Shown piece by piece: positions 1 to 8,903 of a stretch of DNA of 64,000 bases; the first letter of the stretch is position 1, and the number at the start of each line of letters is the position of its first letter. A program made the position numbers and the translations under genes. The stretch covers positions 51,457,001-51,521,000 of the forward strand of contig BRKX01000009.1 of assembly GCA_026008535.1 (NCBI GenBank), given 5' to 3'. The DNA is from Perilla frutescens (lineage: Eukaryota; Streptophyta; Magnoliopsida; Lamiales; Lamiaceae). Under the pieces are notes generated by a model, which saw nothing but the letters and a program-made list of their open reading frames with translations, was not told the DNA's origin and made no database searches.

Positions 1-1245
1 GAGCACCCCCCCGAAAGGAGTCTGATTTGCCGAAGGATGGTGACATAACCCTGAGTGAATCTGAGGCTGATGGTGGGCAGAAGGAGGATGTTGATTTAGT
101 GAAGCCCTCGCTGTAGAAGGGGTCATCTAGTGTATCCCCCAAATCCTTTAAATCTGCTGCACGGAAGTTGTTCACACATAATCCTGCGATGTATGATCCA
201 TTACACATTTCCTTCATGCCATGTGATGTAAAGCGCTTCGAAGATTGGCACGACAATGCAAGAAATATTGGAATGTATGTGTTTCCTGACAGTTTGCCCC
301 TTTTTTATCGATTGTGTTGTTCTGTAATTGTAAATTTGACTGAAAAATTGGTTGTGATTTTGTGAACTGTTAGGCCATGTGAGACTCTTCTACCAATCAC
401 GAGCTGACGAGGGTGAACTGGGACTGGTTCAATCCTCTTATGAGGTCTCGAGGGTTGCTATCTTCGGAGGTATTTTATATTATAATTTTTTTAATATTGC
501 ACGTACAAGTAGATGAATAATTAAAATGCAAATTGGCAGCACATTGATGCCCTGACAAACCTCCTGTTGTTCAAGTACAACCAAAATAAAGAACGGTTTG
601 TGAGTGGATGGACTCTAATGGAGCAGCTGGGCACAGTAATGTGGTCTGAACCCTAGTTGTTGCGCTTGAAAATGTGGTGACTACATGTCATGATTGTCAT
701 TAATTTCCAGAAGTTTGTGTGATTGTTTTAGGGCCTACTCATGAAGGGTGATCCCCAGAGTATGTCTAGAACCCTAATGGATTATGTGATGGGGAAATTA
801 CCAAGGGAAACTGGGTTGCCATGGGCTGAGGCAAGGCATGTCATCGGGATTGCCAATGTGAATGGAAATCATTGGGTATGCTATTTGATATCACTGGCCG
901 ATTAAAGTATCGTTGTGTACGACTCGATATCTAAAAGCTCTGACTGGCCACGTTTAGCTGAACAGCTTTAAAACATGTCCCGATTTCTTCCATTGGTATG
1001 CCGGATTGCCGACTTATATGCGGGAACCAAATGAAGGAAGCCCTGAAGCCCGTTTAGGAAGTGTATTAGTTCCGCCATCCTCCTCAGCAGTTGAACAACA
1101 ATGACTATGGTTTGATGGCCATAAAATTCATAGAGTGCTTTGTTTCTGCCTGTGCCTTGAGTGATCTGGACCCAGCGAGGTGCCATACATTCCGACGAAG
1201 CTACTGCGCCCAACTGTTTGAATTGGGCCTAAAACTTCCAGCGTC
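1..1245 (+). pseudogene. C48 (ULP1-like) peptidase gene of a MULE-type element, broken, 5' end outside window
   Basis: Reading in pieces gives an acidic N-terminal part, then HNPAMYDPLHISFMPCDVKR, an exon ending SRGLLSSE at a GT donor near 470, and after an AG near 538 HIDALTNLLLFKYNQNKERF. The peptidase core follows: GNHWVCYLIS (catalytic His, ~870), VVYDS (Asp, ~920), then in another frame NNNDYGLMAIKFIECF (~1095-1140). In C48 peptidases the last motif is normally DCG, so the nucleophile Cys is Tyr here (codon 1106-1108). In-frame stops lie at ~114 and ~904, and a frameshift falls near 970-1030. Plant C48 genes of this kind travel in Mutator-like elements together with DUF1985, as in the second copy at 29.7-34 kb. 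Family call is firm; loss of function is inferred from the stops and the missing Cys. Confidence 0.72.
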
Positions 1246-1249
1246 GTGA

Positions 1250-2381
1250 CTATGCAATGCCCCTCTGCTGCTCAATTTAAAAACAATCTTATTCTAAGTG
1301 ACATGTAATCATATGTTATTTCTTTAACTATATTATCAACAATTAACCCTAATCTTTTGTATAGTAGTAGTGATCCCCCAAGGCTGATCAATAGGGGGCC
1401 CGGTCGATATAGAAAATTGATATGTAGCCTGGGGACCGTATAAACTACTTTATATCTAGTTATTTTTGGATTGTTCCCCCCACCCCCTTGTATTCTGAAT
1501 TAGGTTGCACTATTAGGGGGGTTGTTTATTCGTAGGGTGATCATATCTAATGTTAATCACATCCTATGTGTTTTTTTTCTTTAGTGTTGCACTTGTACGT
1601 TTGAAACGAATTCATTAGGAGACATAATTCGGTGACAGATTTATTTGATAAACAAAAGTAAATATTAGAATCACGATTTACTTTTGTGTTAAGGTTTACT
1701 GTTTATATTTTTTTTTGGTGGAAACACCTAAAAAATTATAAGAACATCAACATAGGAAAAGTTGAATTACATAATTATACATTTTAGTATCTCCCGTGTT
1801 TGCGATCGCAACATAATTAAGTAAGTCATAAGATGACATTAAAACTTGAAAATCTGTAATGCCCGCAAATTTGAATCGAACGGTCAATAATGATGTATAA
1901 AGGGAGTGCAGCACGTCCACATTGAAATTTTATTTTATTTTTCGTATGGTGAGTAAGAATGTAATGGCAAAACTTGGCGAAATTGGTAGTTAATTTTTTT
2001 TGTTATAAATTTTTGATTTGACCGTGCAACATTAATTTATTAGGTAGTTGTAGCACATTTAAATTTTCAGCCAAATGTAGCATGTTTAAATTGAATTTTT
2101 CTTCATTTTTTTTAAAAAAAGTGAAAAGCACAAAAATTTATAATTAATCAACCATCGATGTTACTAATTTGGAGTGTATGGGGTATACAATAGATGTATT
2201 TAAAAGACGAATTATCTTTGTAAATAAGAACCCAATTTTTATATTTCAAAAATGTTCGAAAGAAGGGGCTTGTAAATAAGAACCCAATTTTTACTGGGTT
2301 GAAAGATGAATTATCTTTGAATATGTAAATCTGAACTAAAAAAACTTTTTTAATAGCCTAGATGAAATGCACAATAAGCGT
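1250..2381. other. AT-rich intergenic sequence, nothing recognised
   Basis: No open frame of note. Long A/T runs and weak internal repetition, for example the phrase 'aagaacccaattttta' twice near 2226 and 2278. It probably holds the terminal part of the element that carried the C48 gene to its left, but I could not find a paired inverted end. Confidence 0.5.
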
Positions 2382-2521
2382 ACGTGCTGCACGTTCTATA
2401 AAAAACGTGTAACACGTGGTAGTTATTCTGATTTCGTGTAGTTGACTATTAACGAACGTGGTACACGCATTTTCATGGAACGTGTTACCCGTTTTTAATA
2501 CACTTTCTGCATGTTGGTGGT
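2382..2521. repeat. left stump of the ~0.95-kb tandem array, with two paired ACGTG palindromes
   Basis: Two motif pairs lie here: ACGTG at 2382 and 2405, and at 2456 and 2480. Each half is a near palindrome of the form ACGTGnnrCACG. The downstream phrase ending in GGTGG at 2520 matches the same position in array units at ~12670 and ~13640, where it continues GGTGGAGAAG. The match is cut at GGTGG, where Sirevirus sequence begins. This shows that the Sirevirus to the right sits inside the array. Confidence 0.65.
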
Positions 2522-2844
2522 GAACTGTATTTTACTTAAGATTGTTTGGTTTTGGAAAGAAAGACAAAAAAGGGGAGATTGTTGGAACCGTTAGGTTCAT
2601 ATTTATCTATGATTGTTATTTTGTCTTTCTTTGATTTATTGTGTGTAGGTTATTGTGTTGATTGAGGAAGTGTTGGAGCATGCCAAGATGACCGAGTCTT
2701 GGAGAAAGTCTTGGAGATAAAGTTCGAAGATATGTTTGTTCCTATATCTATGGAAAGGTTGTTTGCTTGAGCCTAAAGTCAAGGAAAGTTGGTAGGAGTG
2801 AGGTTCGTGCAAGTCATATGAGTAGAGGCCAAGTATATTGTGTT

Positions 2845-2857
2845 GTATATATATAGG
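2845..2857 (+). promoter_or_regulatory. TATA box of the Sirevirus 1 LTR promoter
   Basis: GTATATATATAGG lies mid-LTR. A transcript from ~2880 would give R/U5 of about 340 bases. The same sequence is in the 3' LTR near 11409. Assignment rests on sequence and position only. Confidence 0.55.
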
Positions 2858-3079
2858 AATCAGTTGTATTGTGAGATATACAAGTTCAGAGAGAATTATT
2901 CAGATTATAGATCGAGTTTTTGTATTCTGCAGATTTTCTACTAGATTTGGTTAAGACAACTTTAGTCTCAACTTTCTGTGAAGGAAGAGATAAAGTGTCT
3001 TAATATTTTAGTTAGTGTTTGTCTAGTAGTGTTTTTGTAATTCACATATTCTATATAGTGAAGATTTTGCCCTGAGGCA

Positions 3080-3113
3080 TTTCGCGAGGTTATAGAAATA
3101 TAATCTCGTGAAA
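3080..3113 (+). promoter_or_regulatory. RNA stem-loop in R/U5 with GAAA tetraloop
   Basis: Left arm TTTCGCGAGGTTATA (3080-3094), loop GAAA (3095-3098), right arm TATAATCTCGTGAAA (3099-3113). In DNA two positions do not pair; in RNA both become G-U, giving an uninterrupted 15-bp stem closed by a GNRA loop. It is unchanged in the 3' LTR (near 11644-11677). Its place just upstream of the primer site fits a packaging, dimerisation or reverse-transcription element; that role is inference. Confidence 0.5.
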
Positions 3114-3225
3114 ATTTCAATCCGTTGTTCTATTTCTAAATTTCCGCTACGTATGCAAAGTTGTTCCAACTTTGGAGCCAACTTTGATCACAACTCTATT
3201 AAAACCGAGAGTTCGGTTTTTTCAA

Positions 3226-3242
3226 TTGGCATCGAGAGCAGA
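3226..3242 (+). other. primer binding site of Sirevirus 1 (initiator Met tRNA type)
   Basis: TTGGCATCGAGAGCAGA begins two bases inside the LTR. It resembles the usual copia primer site TGGTATCAGAGC with one substitution and one extra G. Confidence 0.7.
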
Positions 3243-3284
3243 CACTTGACACACTAAGTGGTGATCCTGTTTTCGTAAGGCACA

Positions 3285-5207
3285 ATGGATTACACGAACC
3301 CGTTGTTTAACAAACCTCCTGTTCTGGATGGAATGAACTATTCTTTCTGGAAAGTTCGAATGAGATCATGCATCAAATCGATTGATGCAAGAGCATGGAA
3401 TTCCGTACAAAAAACATGGACGCATCCTAAAACCGTGGATGCTGATAGAGACTTGTACCGCACCCCTCCGTCAGAATGGACCAGGGAGCAAAATGAAGAA
3501 GTTACCTTCAATGATAAGGCACTCAACGCAATTCAATCCTCCTTAGATGTTCAAATGTTCAAACTCATAAGAAATTGTGAGTCGGCCAAGGAAGCGTGGG
3601 ATATACTTCAGCAACATTGCGAAGGTGATGTCGGAATTAAAGAATCGAGGCATCAGATTCTTACCACGAAATTTGAAAACATGAAAATGGAGGATGATGA
3701 AACCGTTGGAGACTACTGCAACAAGCTGCTTGAGATAGCAAATGAATGCACTGATCTTGGTGATCCGATCACAAACAAAAGGTTAGTCTCAAAAGTCTTG
3801 GGAACGCTAACACCTCGTTTTGACATGAAGGTAGTAGTAATTGATACAGCTTCGAATACTGGATGCCTGGACTTTACTAAACTGATGAGTGACTTGAAGA
3901 CCTTCGAGATGGAATTGAATGAAAAAGGTGGACATAAGAAGAAGGGAATTGCCTTGACTGTCGGGACAACTTCAAAGTCAACTTCAGCTTATGACCAAGA
4001 AGAGGATGAAGATCTTGAAGAAATCAATGAAAAGAATCCCGATTATGCTCTTCTTACCAGAAGACTTAACACTCTCATTCGAGCTAGCAGAGGGAAACAA
4101 CAAAAGGGAGGTGGTGAACAACGCAAACCTCGAAATGACTCTTCAGGATCTATGGTTCTCTATGAAAGATTGAACACACCTGGAAAGGAACCAAAGATCA
4201 TAAAGCGTGCCTCATCAGATCATTTCAGACCAAAGGAAGTGAAAGACTTCTCTACTGTTCAATGTTATGAGTGCAAAGGATATGGGTACTTTGCAAATGA
4301 GTGTCCGAACACTTTTAGAAAACTTGGGAAACAGGTTAATTTTCTATCTCTTAGTGATAGTGAGCTAGACACTTCAGGGATTTATGTAGAGGAGATACCA
4401 GATGATGCATCAAATGAGCATGCAGCCTTAACTGCAGTATGTGTTGAAAAGAATAAGTCAAGTCACACTGAAGTTGAGATAACTTCTGAAAGGTATGATG
4501 AGTCTTATTACAAAACTCTTTTTTGCTTCAACACTGTTATAACTACTGCAGATGAGGAGGAAGAAGTCTCTGAAGAAGAAACATTGGAGTTATTGGTAAA
4601 GATGCAAGGACTTTACAAGGAGTTGTACTTAAAGTGGAGCAAACAGTGCAAAGTGGTGGAGTCACTTAATGAGGAAAGCATTGTCCAGAAAGCGTCACTG
4701 GCAAAGCTGGAAGTGATGTTGACAAAGAAAGACGCTGATATTGACATCATGAGGATCCAGCTCAACCATGCAAATGAGACATTCAAAAGGCTCAACACCG
4801 GTACTTCCAAGCTAGATGAGCTTCTTGCTCAAACTCAGGTAACTTCACATGGGATAGGCTATGATAAATGTGTGAAACCCGCCTTTACACAAATCATGTC
4901 TACCCATGGAAAACCATTTGTTAAAGCAAAGGAGGTTCCCTCCACTTCGTCAGTAAAAAGGAAACGTAGGAAGTACATTTGTCACTATTGTTTCCTCCCT
5001 GGACACATTAAACCCTTTTGTCATAGGTTCTTGCAGGAACACCAAAAGGAGATGCATCTGAGGAAACAAGCTTCAAATCCTATCCTTACAAGAAAGGGTG
5101 GAGACCCAAAGTTACTGCCACAGTTACCTGCCAAGTGGTCTTCACTGCATCAACAGATAATGACTCAACCACCTGGTACTTTGATAGTGGATGTTCACGT
5201 CACATGA
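3285..5207 (+). CDS. gag: Gag polyprotein of Sirevirus 1
   Basis: The 640-residue frame starts at the first ATG after the primer site. Residues ~5-30 (NPLFNKPPVLDGMNYSFWKV) are the DUF4219-type start of copia Gag, followed by the UBN2-type capsid region with AWDILQQHCEGD (~106-117) and FENMKMEDDETVGDYCNKLL. There are two CCHC-like zinc knuckles: CYECKGYGYFANECP (~326-340; the His position of CCHC is Phe or Asn here) and CHYCFLPGHIKPFCH (~566-580). Gag forms the virus-like particle and binds element RNA. Its end overlaps pol, which is open in another frame from 5027, so Gag-Pol needs a -1 shift or there is a recent indel. The length is long for copia Gag but normal for Sireviruses. Confidence 0.9.
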   Translation: MDYTNPLFNKPPVLDGMNYSFWKVRMRSCIKSIDARAWNSVQKTWTHPKTVDADRDLYRTPPSEWTREQNEEVTFNDKALNAIQSSLDVQMFKLIRNCESAKEAWDILQQHCEGDVGIKESRHQILTTKFENMKMEDDETVGDYCNKLLEIANECTDLGDPITNKRLVSKVLGTLTPRFDMKVVVIDTASNTGCLDFTKLMSDLKTFEMELNEKGGHKKKGIALTVGTTSKSTSAYDQEEDEDLEEINEKNPDYALLTRRLNTLIRASRGKQQKGGGEQRKPRNDSSGSMVLYERLNTPGKEPKIIKRASSDHFRPKEVKDFSTVQCYECKGYGYFANECPNTFRKLGKQVNFLSLSDSELDTSGIYVEEIPDDASNEHAALTAVCVEKNKSSHTEVEITSERYDESYYKTLFCFNTVITTADEEEEVSEEETLELLVKMQGLYKELYLKWSKQCKVVESLNEESIVQKASLAKLEVMLTKKDADIDIMRIQLNHANETFKRLNTGTSKLDELLAQTQVTSHGIGYDKCVKPAFTQIMSTHGKPFVKAKEVPSTSSVKRKRRKYICHYCFLPGHIKPFCHRFLQEHQKEMHLRKQASNPILTRKGGDPKLLPQLPAKWSSLHQQIMTQPPGTLIVDVHVT

Positions 5208-8200
5208 CAGGTTCCAGATGTTACCTATCAAACTATCAAAGAATCAACGGTCGTGAAGTAACCTTTGGAGGAGGATCAAATGGCAAGATAGTTGGACGTG
5301 GAACTTTGGACAGTCCTGGACTCCCAAAATTGGCTAATGTGTCACATGTTGAAGGACTGACGGCCAATCTCATTAGCATCAGTCAACTATGTGATGACAA
5401 CTTCAGCGTCATCTTTGATAAAGAAAGTTGCACTGTGATGGACAACAATGGGAACCATGTGATCTTAGGGGTAAGGTCTTCCAATAATATCTATGAGACT
5501 AACAGAAACAGTTGTCTAAGTGCGCAGGTGAATGAGGTGCAGCTTTGGCATCAAAAATTAGAACACACAAATTTTCGTAACATGAAGAATCTCCAAAGAC
5601 TAAATGCTGTTCTAGGAGTTCCCAAGTTGAATATTGTGAGTCCTAGCCTCTGTGGAGATTGTCAAAAGGGAAAACAAGTCAAAGCGTCGCACCCTGTTGT
5701 GACAACCTCTGAGAGACCTTTCACAACTCAAAGCTGCTTTGAACTACTTCATATGGACCTTATGGGACCGGATGAAGTTGAAAGCCTTGGAGGTAAGAGG
5801 TATTCTTTTGTCATTGTAGATGATCTTTCAAGGTATACTTGGGTGAAATTTTTAAGAAATGAGGGTGAAACGTATGATACCTTCTTAGAATTGTATGCTA
5901 TGATCAAAAACTTTTACCACGCTTGTGTTAAGAGGTTAAGATCCGATCATGGGAGGGAGTTTGAGAATATAAAACTCCTCAACTTTTGTACAAAAGAAGG
6001 TATTCATCATGAATACTCATCCCCAAAGACACCTCAGCAAAATGGTGTGGCCGAGCGAAAGAATAGGACTTTACAAGAGATGGCCACTGTAATGCTGCAC
6101 TCAAAGAAGTTGGCTAAATGGTTTTGGGCTGAAGCGTTAAATACCGCATGTCATGTAAGTAATCGAGTAAACCTAAGAACCGGAACCACCATGACGTCAT
6201 ACGAGATTCTAAATGGTAAAAAACCCAACCTGAAATATTTACATGTATTTGGTTGTGTTTGTTATATTTTGAATGATAGGGACTATCTTTACAAGTTTGA
6301 CCCTAAAAGTGACAAAGGTGTGTTTATTGGTTACTCTCTTAACAGTCATGCCTACCGTGTCTACAACCTCAGGACCAAAACTGTAATGGAGAGTATGAAT
6401 ATAAGATTTGATGATATGGCTAGTTTGTATACTCCTACTGATGATACTAACGGTGTAATTGAGATTCAGGGAAATACAAGAAACACCGATGCAAAACAAG
6501 TTAACCCTGAAGTTGAGCCCACTTCAGCGACAAACAAGGATACATCTTCCAATGAACCTAAATCTGATCTTGACAATTCAGAAATCCCAGCAGTAATTCA
6601 AGGAAGTGTTCGAAGAGACCCTCCGAAGAGAATTCGCAAAGATCATCCAATTGACCAAGTCATTGGAGATGTTCACGAAGGGGTCCGAACAAGAGGTAAA
6701 GCCACTACCAATCACAAGGAAATGGTAAGGATGGTGTGTTTGTCGTGTGTCATGAATGAAGTTGGTAGTGTTGTGTTTCTGTCCATGATTGAACCTAGGA
6801 ATGTAACTAAAGCCTTAAAAGACGAGTTTTGGATTAGTGCAATGCAGGCCGAATTACTTGAGTTTGTGAGGAACAAAGTCTGGACACTTGTGCCCAGACC
6901 CTCTGAAGTAAATGTTATTGGGACTAAGTGGATATTCAAAAATAAAACTGATGAATTCGAGAATATCATCAGAAATAAGGTTCGATTAGTTGCCCAAGGT
7001 TATACTCAGGTAGAAGGTATAGACTATGATGAAACTTTTACTCCGGTTGCACGAATAGAGTCAATTAGACTTTTATTTGCCATTTCTTGTTACCTTAACA
7101 TCACTCTTCACCAGATGGATGTTAAGGCAGATTTTCTCAATGGTATTTTGGAAGAAGAAGCTTATGTGGAACAACCCAAAAGCTTTGAAGATCCAACAAA
7201 TTCAAGTCATGTATATAAATTACATAAGGCATTATACGGACTAAAACAAGCTCCAAGAGCTTGGTATAGTCGACTAACTGAATTCTTGCTTGAGTTTGGA
7301 TTTTCCAGGGGTCATGCTGATAGAACTTTATTCCTCAAGAAAGATAAAGACATGCTTACAATCGCTCAAATCTATGTCGACGACATAGTGTTTGGGTCAA
7401 CAAGTGAGAAAGCTTTGAAGGAATTTGTTGAAGCAATGTCCACAACCTTTGAAATGAGCATGGTCGGTGAGCTTAGTAATTTCCTTGGACTTCAAGTCAA
7501 ACAAAAGGAAAATGGTATTTTCGTCTCACAGACAAAATATGCCAAAAACCTTGTAAAGAAATTCGGTTTGGAGAATGCAAAGCACATGAGGACTCCAATG
7601 AGCACAACTGAAAAGTTGTCAAAAGATACAGTTGGACCTGAAGTTGATCCAACTTTATATAGATCAATGATCGGGAGTCTTCTCTATCTAACTGCTAGTC
7701 GACCTGATATCATGTACAGTATGTGTGCATGTGCTCGATTTCAGTCTTGTCCCAAGGAGGAACATCTTAAGGCGGTCAAAAGGATCATTCGGTATGCGGC
7801 CGGAACTTGTGAATTGGGTCTATGGTTCACAAGGGACACAACAACAGATCTTGTTGGATACAGTGATGTTGACTGGGCTGGAGAAATTGATGATAGACGG
7901 AGTACAAGTGGAGGATGTTGTTACTTAGGAAACAACCTCATCTCTTGGCACAGTAAAAAGCAAAATTGTATCTCATTGTCCACAGTCGAGTCTGAATATG
8001 TGGCTGCCGGGAGCTGTTCAACTCAGTTGATATGGCTGAAGTCGATGCTGGATGATTATGGCCTAGAAAGCGATTCACTGATAATGCTTTGTGACAATAC
8101 AAGTGCCATCAACCTTGCTAAGAACCCTGTTCACCACTCCAAATCCAAGCACATTCATTTAAGGTATCATTTTATTAGAGATTTAGTCGAAAAGAAGTTA

Positions 8201-8314
8201 TTAAAGTTAGAGTATATTAGTACAGATAATCAACTGGCTAATTTATTTACAAAGGCTTTAAGCTATGAGAGATTCTCAATTTTGAGAAAATCTCTTGGCT
8301 TGTGTTCAATATGA
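5135..8314 (+). CDS. pol: Pol polyprotein of Sirevirus 1 (protease, integrase, RT, RNase H)
   Basis: Open for more than 1059 residues; 5135 is a GTG and the frame is really open from 5027, so there is no true start and it should be read as a Gag-Pol extension. In order: protease WYFDSGCSRHMTG (~14-26); GAG-pre-integrase LWHQKLEHTN with the zinc-binding CGDCQKGK; integrase core with catalytic Asp in HMDLMGPD and in LRSDHGREF, and Glu after TPQQNGVAERKNRTLQ; RT (RVT_2) from WISAMQAELLEF, with LVAQGYTQVEGIDYDETF and catalytic YVDDIVFGS; RNase H with VGYSDVDWAGEIDDRRSTSG, SLSTVESEYVAAG and LCDNTSAINLAKNP. All catalytic motifs are present and there is no internal stop, so this Pol is probably functional. 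Confidence 0.93.
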   Translation: MVFTASTDNDSTTWYFDSGCSRHMTGSRCYLSNYQRINGREVTFGGGSNGKIVGRGTLDSPGLPKLANVSHVEGLTANLISISQLCDDNFSVIFDKESCTVMDNNGNHVILGVRSSNNIYETNRNSCLSAQVNEVQLWHQKLEHTNFRNMKNLQRLNAVLGVPKLNIVSPSLCGDCQKGKQVKASHPVVTTSERPFTTQSCFELLHMDLMGPDEVESLGGKRYSFVIVDDLSRYTWVKFLRNEGETYDTFLELYAMIKNFYHACVKRLRSDHGREFENIKLLNFCTKEGIHHEYSSPKTPQQNGVAERKNRTLQEMATVMLHSKKLAKWFWAEALNTACHVSNRVNLRTGTTMTSYEILNGKKPNLKYLHVFGCVCYILNDRDYLYKFDPKSDKGVFIGYSLNSHAYRVYNLRTKTVMESMNIRFDDMASLYTPTDDTNGVIEIQGNTRNTDAKQVNPEVEPTSATNKDTSSNEPKSDLDNSEIPAVIQGSVRRDPPKRIRKDHPIDQVIGDVHEGVRTRGKATTNHKEMVRMVCLSCVMNEVGSVVFLSMIEPRNVTKALKDEFWISAMQAELLEFVRNKVWTLVPRPSEVNVIGTKWIFKNKTDEFENIIRNKVRLVAQGYTQVEGIDYDETFTPVARIESIRLLFAISCYLNITLHQMDVKADFLNGILEEEAYVEQPKSFEDPTNSSHVYKLHKALYGLKQAPRAWYSRLTEFLLEFGFSRGHADRTLFLKKDKDMLTIAQIYVDDIVFGSTSEKALKEFVEAMSTTFEMSMVGELSNFLGLQVKQKENGIFVSQTKYAKNLVKKFGLENAKHMRTPMSTTEKLSKDTVGPEVDPTLYRSMIGSLLYLTASRPDIMYSMCACARFQSCPKEEHLKAVKRIIRYAAGTCELGLWFTRDTTTDLVGYSDVDWAGEIDDRRSTSGGCCYLGNNLISWHSKKQNCISLSTVESEYVAAGSCSTQLIWLKSMLDDYGLESDSLIMLCDNTSAINLAKNPVHHSKSKHIHLRYHFIRDLVEKKLLKLEYISTDNQLANLFTKALSYERFSILRKSLGLCSI

Positions 8315-8903
8315 AAAATATAGTTGACCCAACTGTTGTCACAACTTTTGGCATATCATCGTTAACTGTGAAGCTGAACAGATTCGAGGATGAAAAAGCC
8401 TATTTTAAGGTGAAACCATGATTGTTCTTATAAAATCATATAACTAGATCAAAGATCTTAGATAAATGATTTTTATGAGATTCTTTTGGTTATTCATCTA
8501 TTCATCATCTGCTTCTCTTCTTAATAAGTTTTCTGTGATGTATCAAAAGTTTTCTGATAAATAAAATTTTGGTGACAATAGTCGATAATTTAAAAAAAAA
8601 AGAGAAAATTTTGAAAGTCAGTTGAATGCATCTGGAAGTGTATCTTACTCCTCCTTTAATATCTCATTTTGACTATATCTTTAATAATGTTGACTCCTAT
8701 TTTTCTGGCGGGACGAATCTGTTTGTTACTCTTTTTATTTAAAAATCCCGTCTCTTCATTGCTTCTCTATTTCACTTTATAACCCATCCACAACAGATTC
8801 CTAGTCATATCACTCTCAATCACTCTAAAATTTTTCCCCCAAAATCTCTTCGTCTACATTAATCGTCTCCAACCCTCTGAATCCCTCATCGTCGCCGGTC
8901 ACT
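8315..8903 (+). promoter_or_regulatory. pol-ORF3 spacer with promoter-like leader
   Basis: No coding. The last ~190 bases before the ATG at 8904 are pyrimidine-rich, with short AT boxes (TTTATTTAAAAA near 8733, CTTTATAACC near 8775), and look like a plant core promoter and 5' leader. The decayed Sirevirus 2 has a similar CT-rich stretch before its third ORF (51170-51259). A separate transcript or spliced message for ORF3 is possible; nothing here proves it. Confidence 0.3.

Larger units (their letters stand above)
2580..3224 (+). repeat. 5' LTR of Sirevirus 1
   Basis: Bounded by TG at 2580 and CA at 3224, and matched along its length by 11144-11788. It holds a TATA box near 2847 and a stem-loop at 3080-3113, 111 bases before its end. 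The primer site follows directly. Confidence 0.95.

Noticed and set aside
968..1213. Minus-strand ORF over the C48 gene
   Set aside because: Shadow of the plus-strand peptidase reading.
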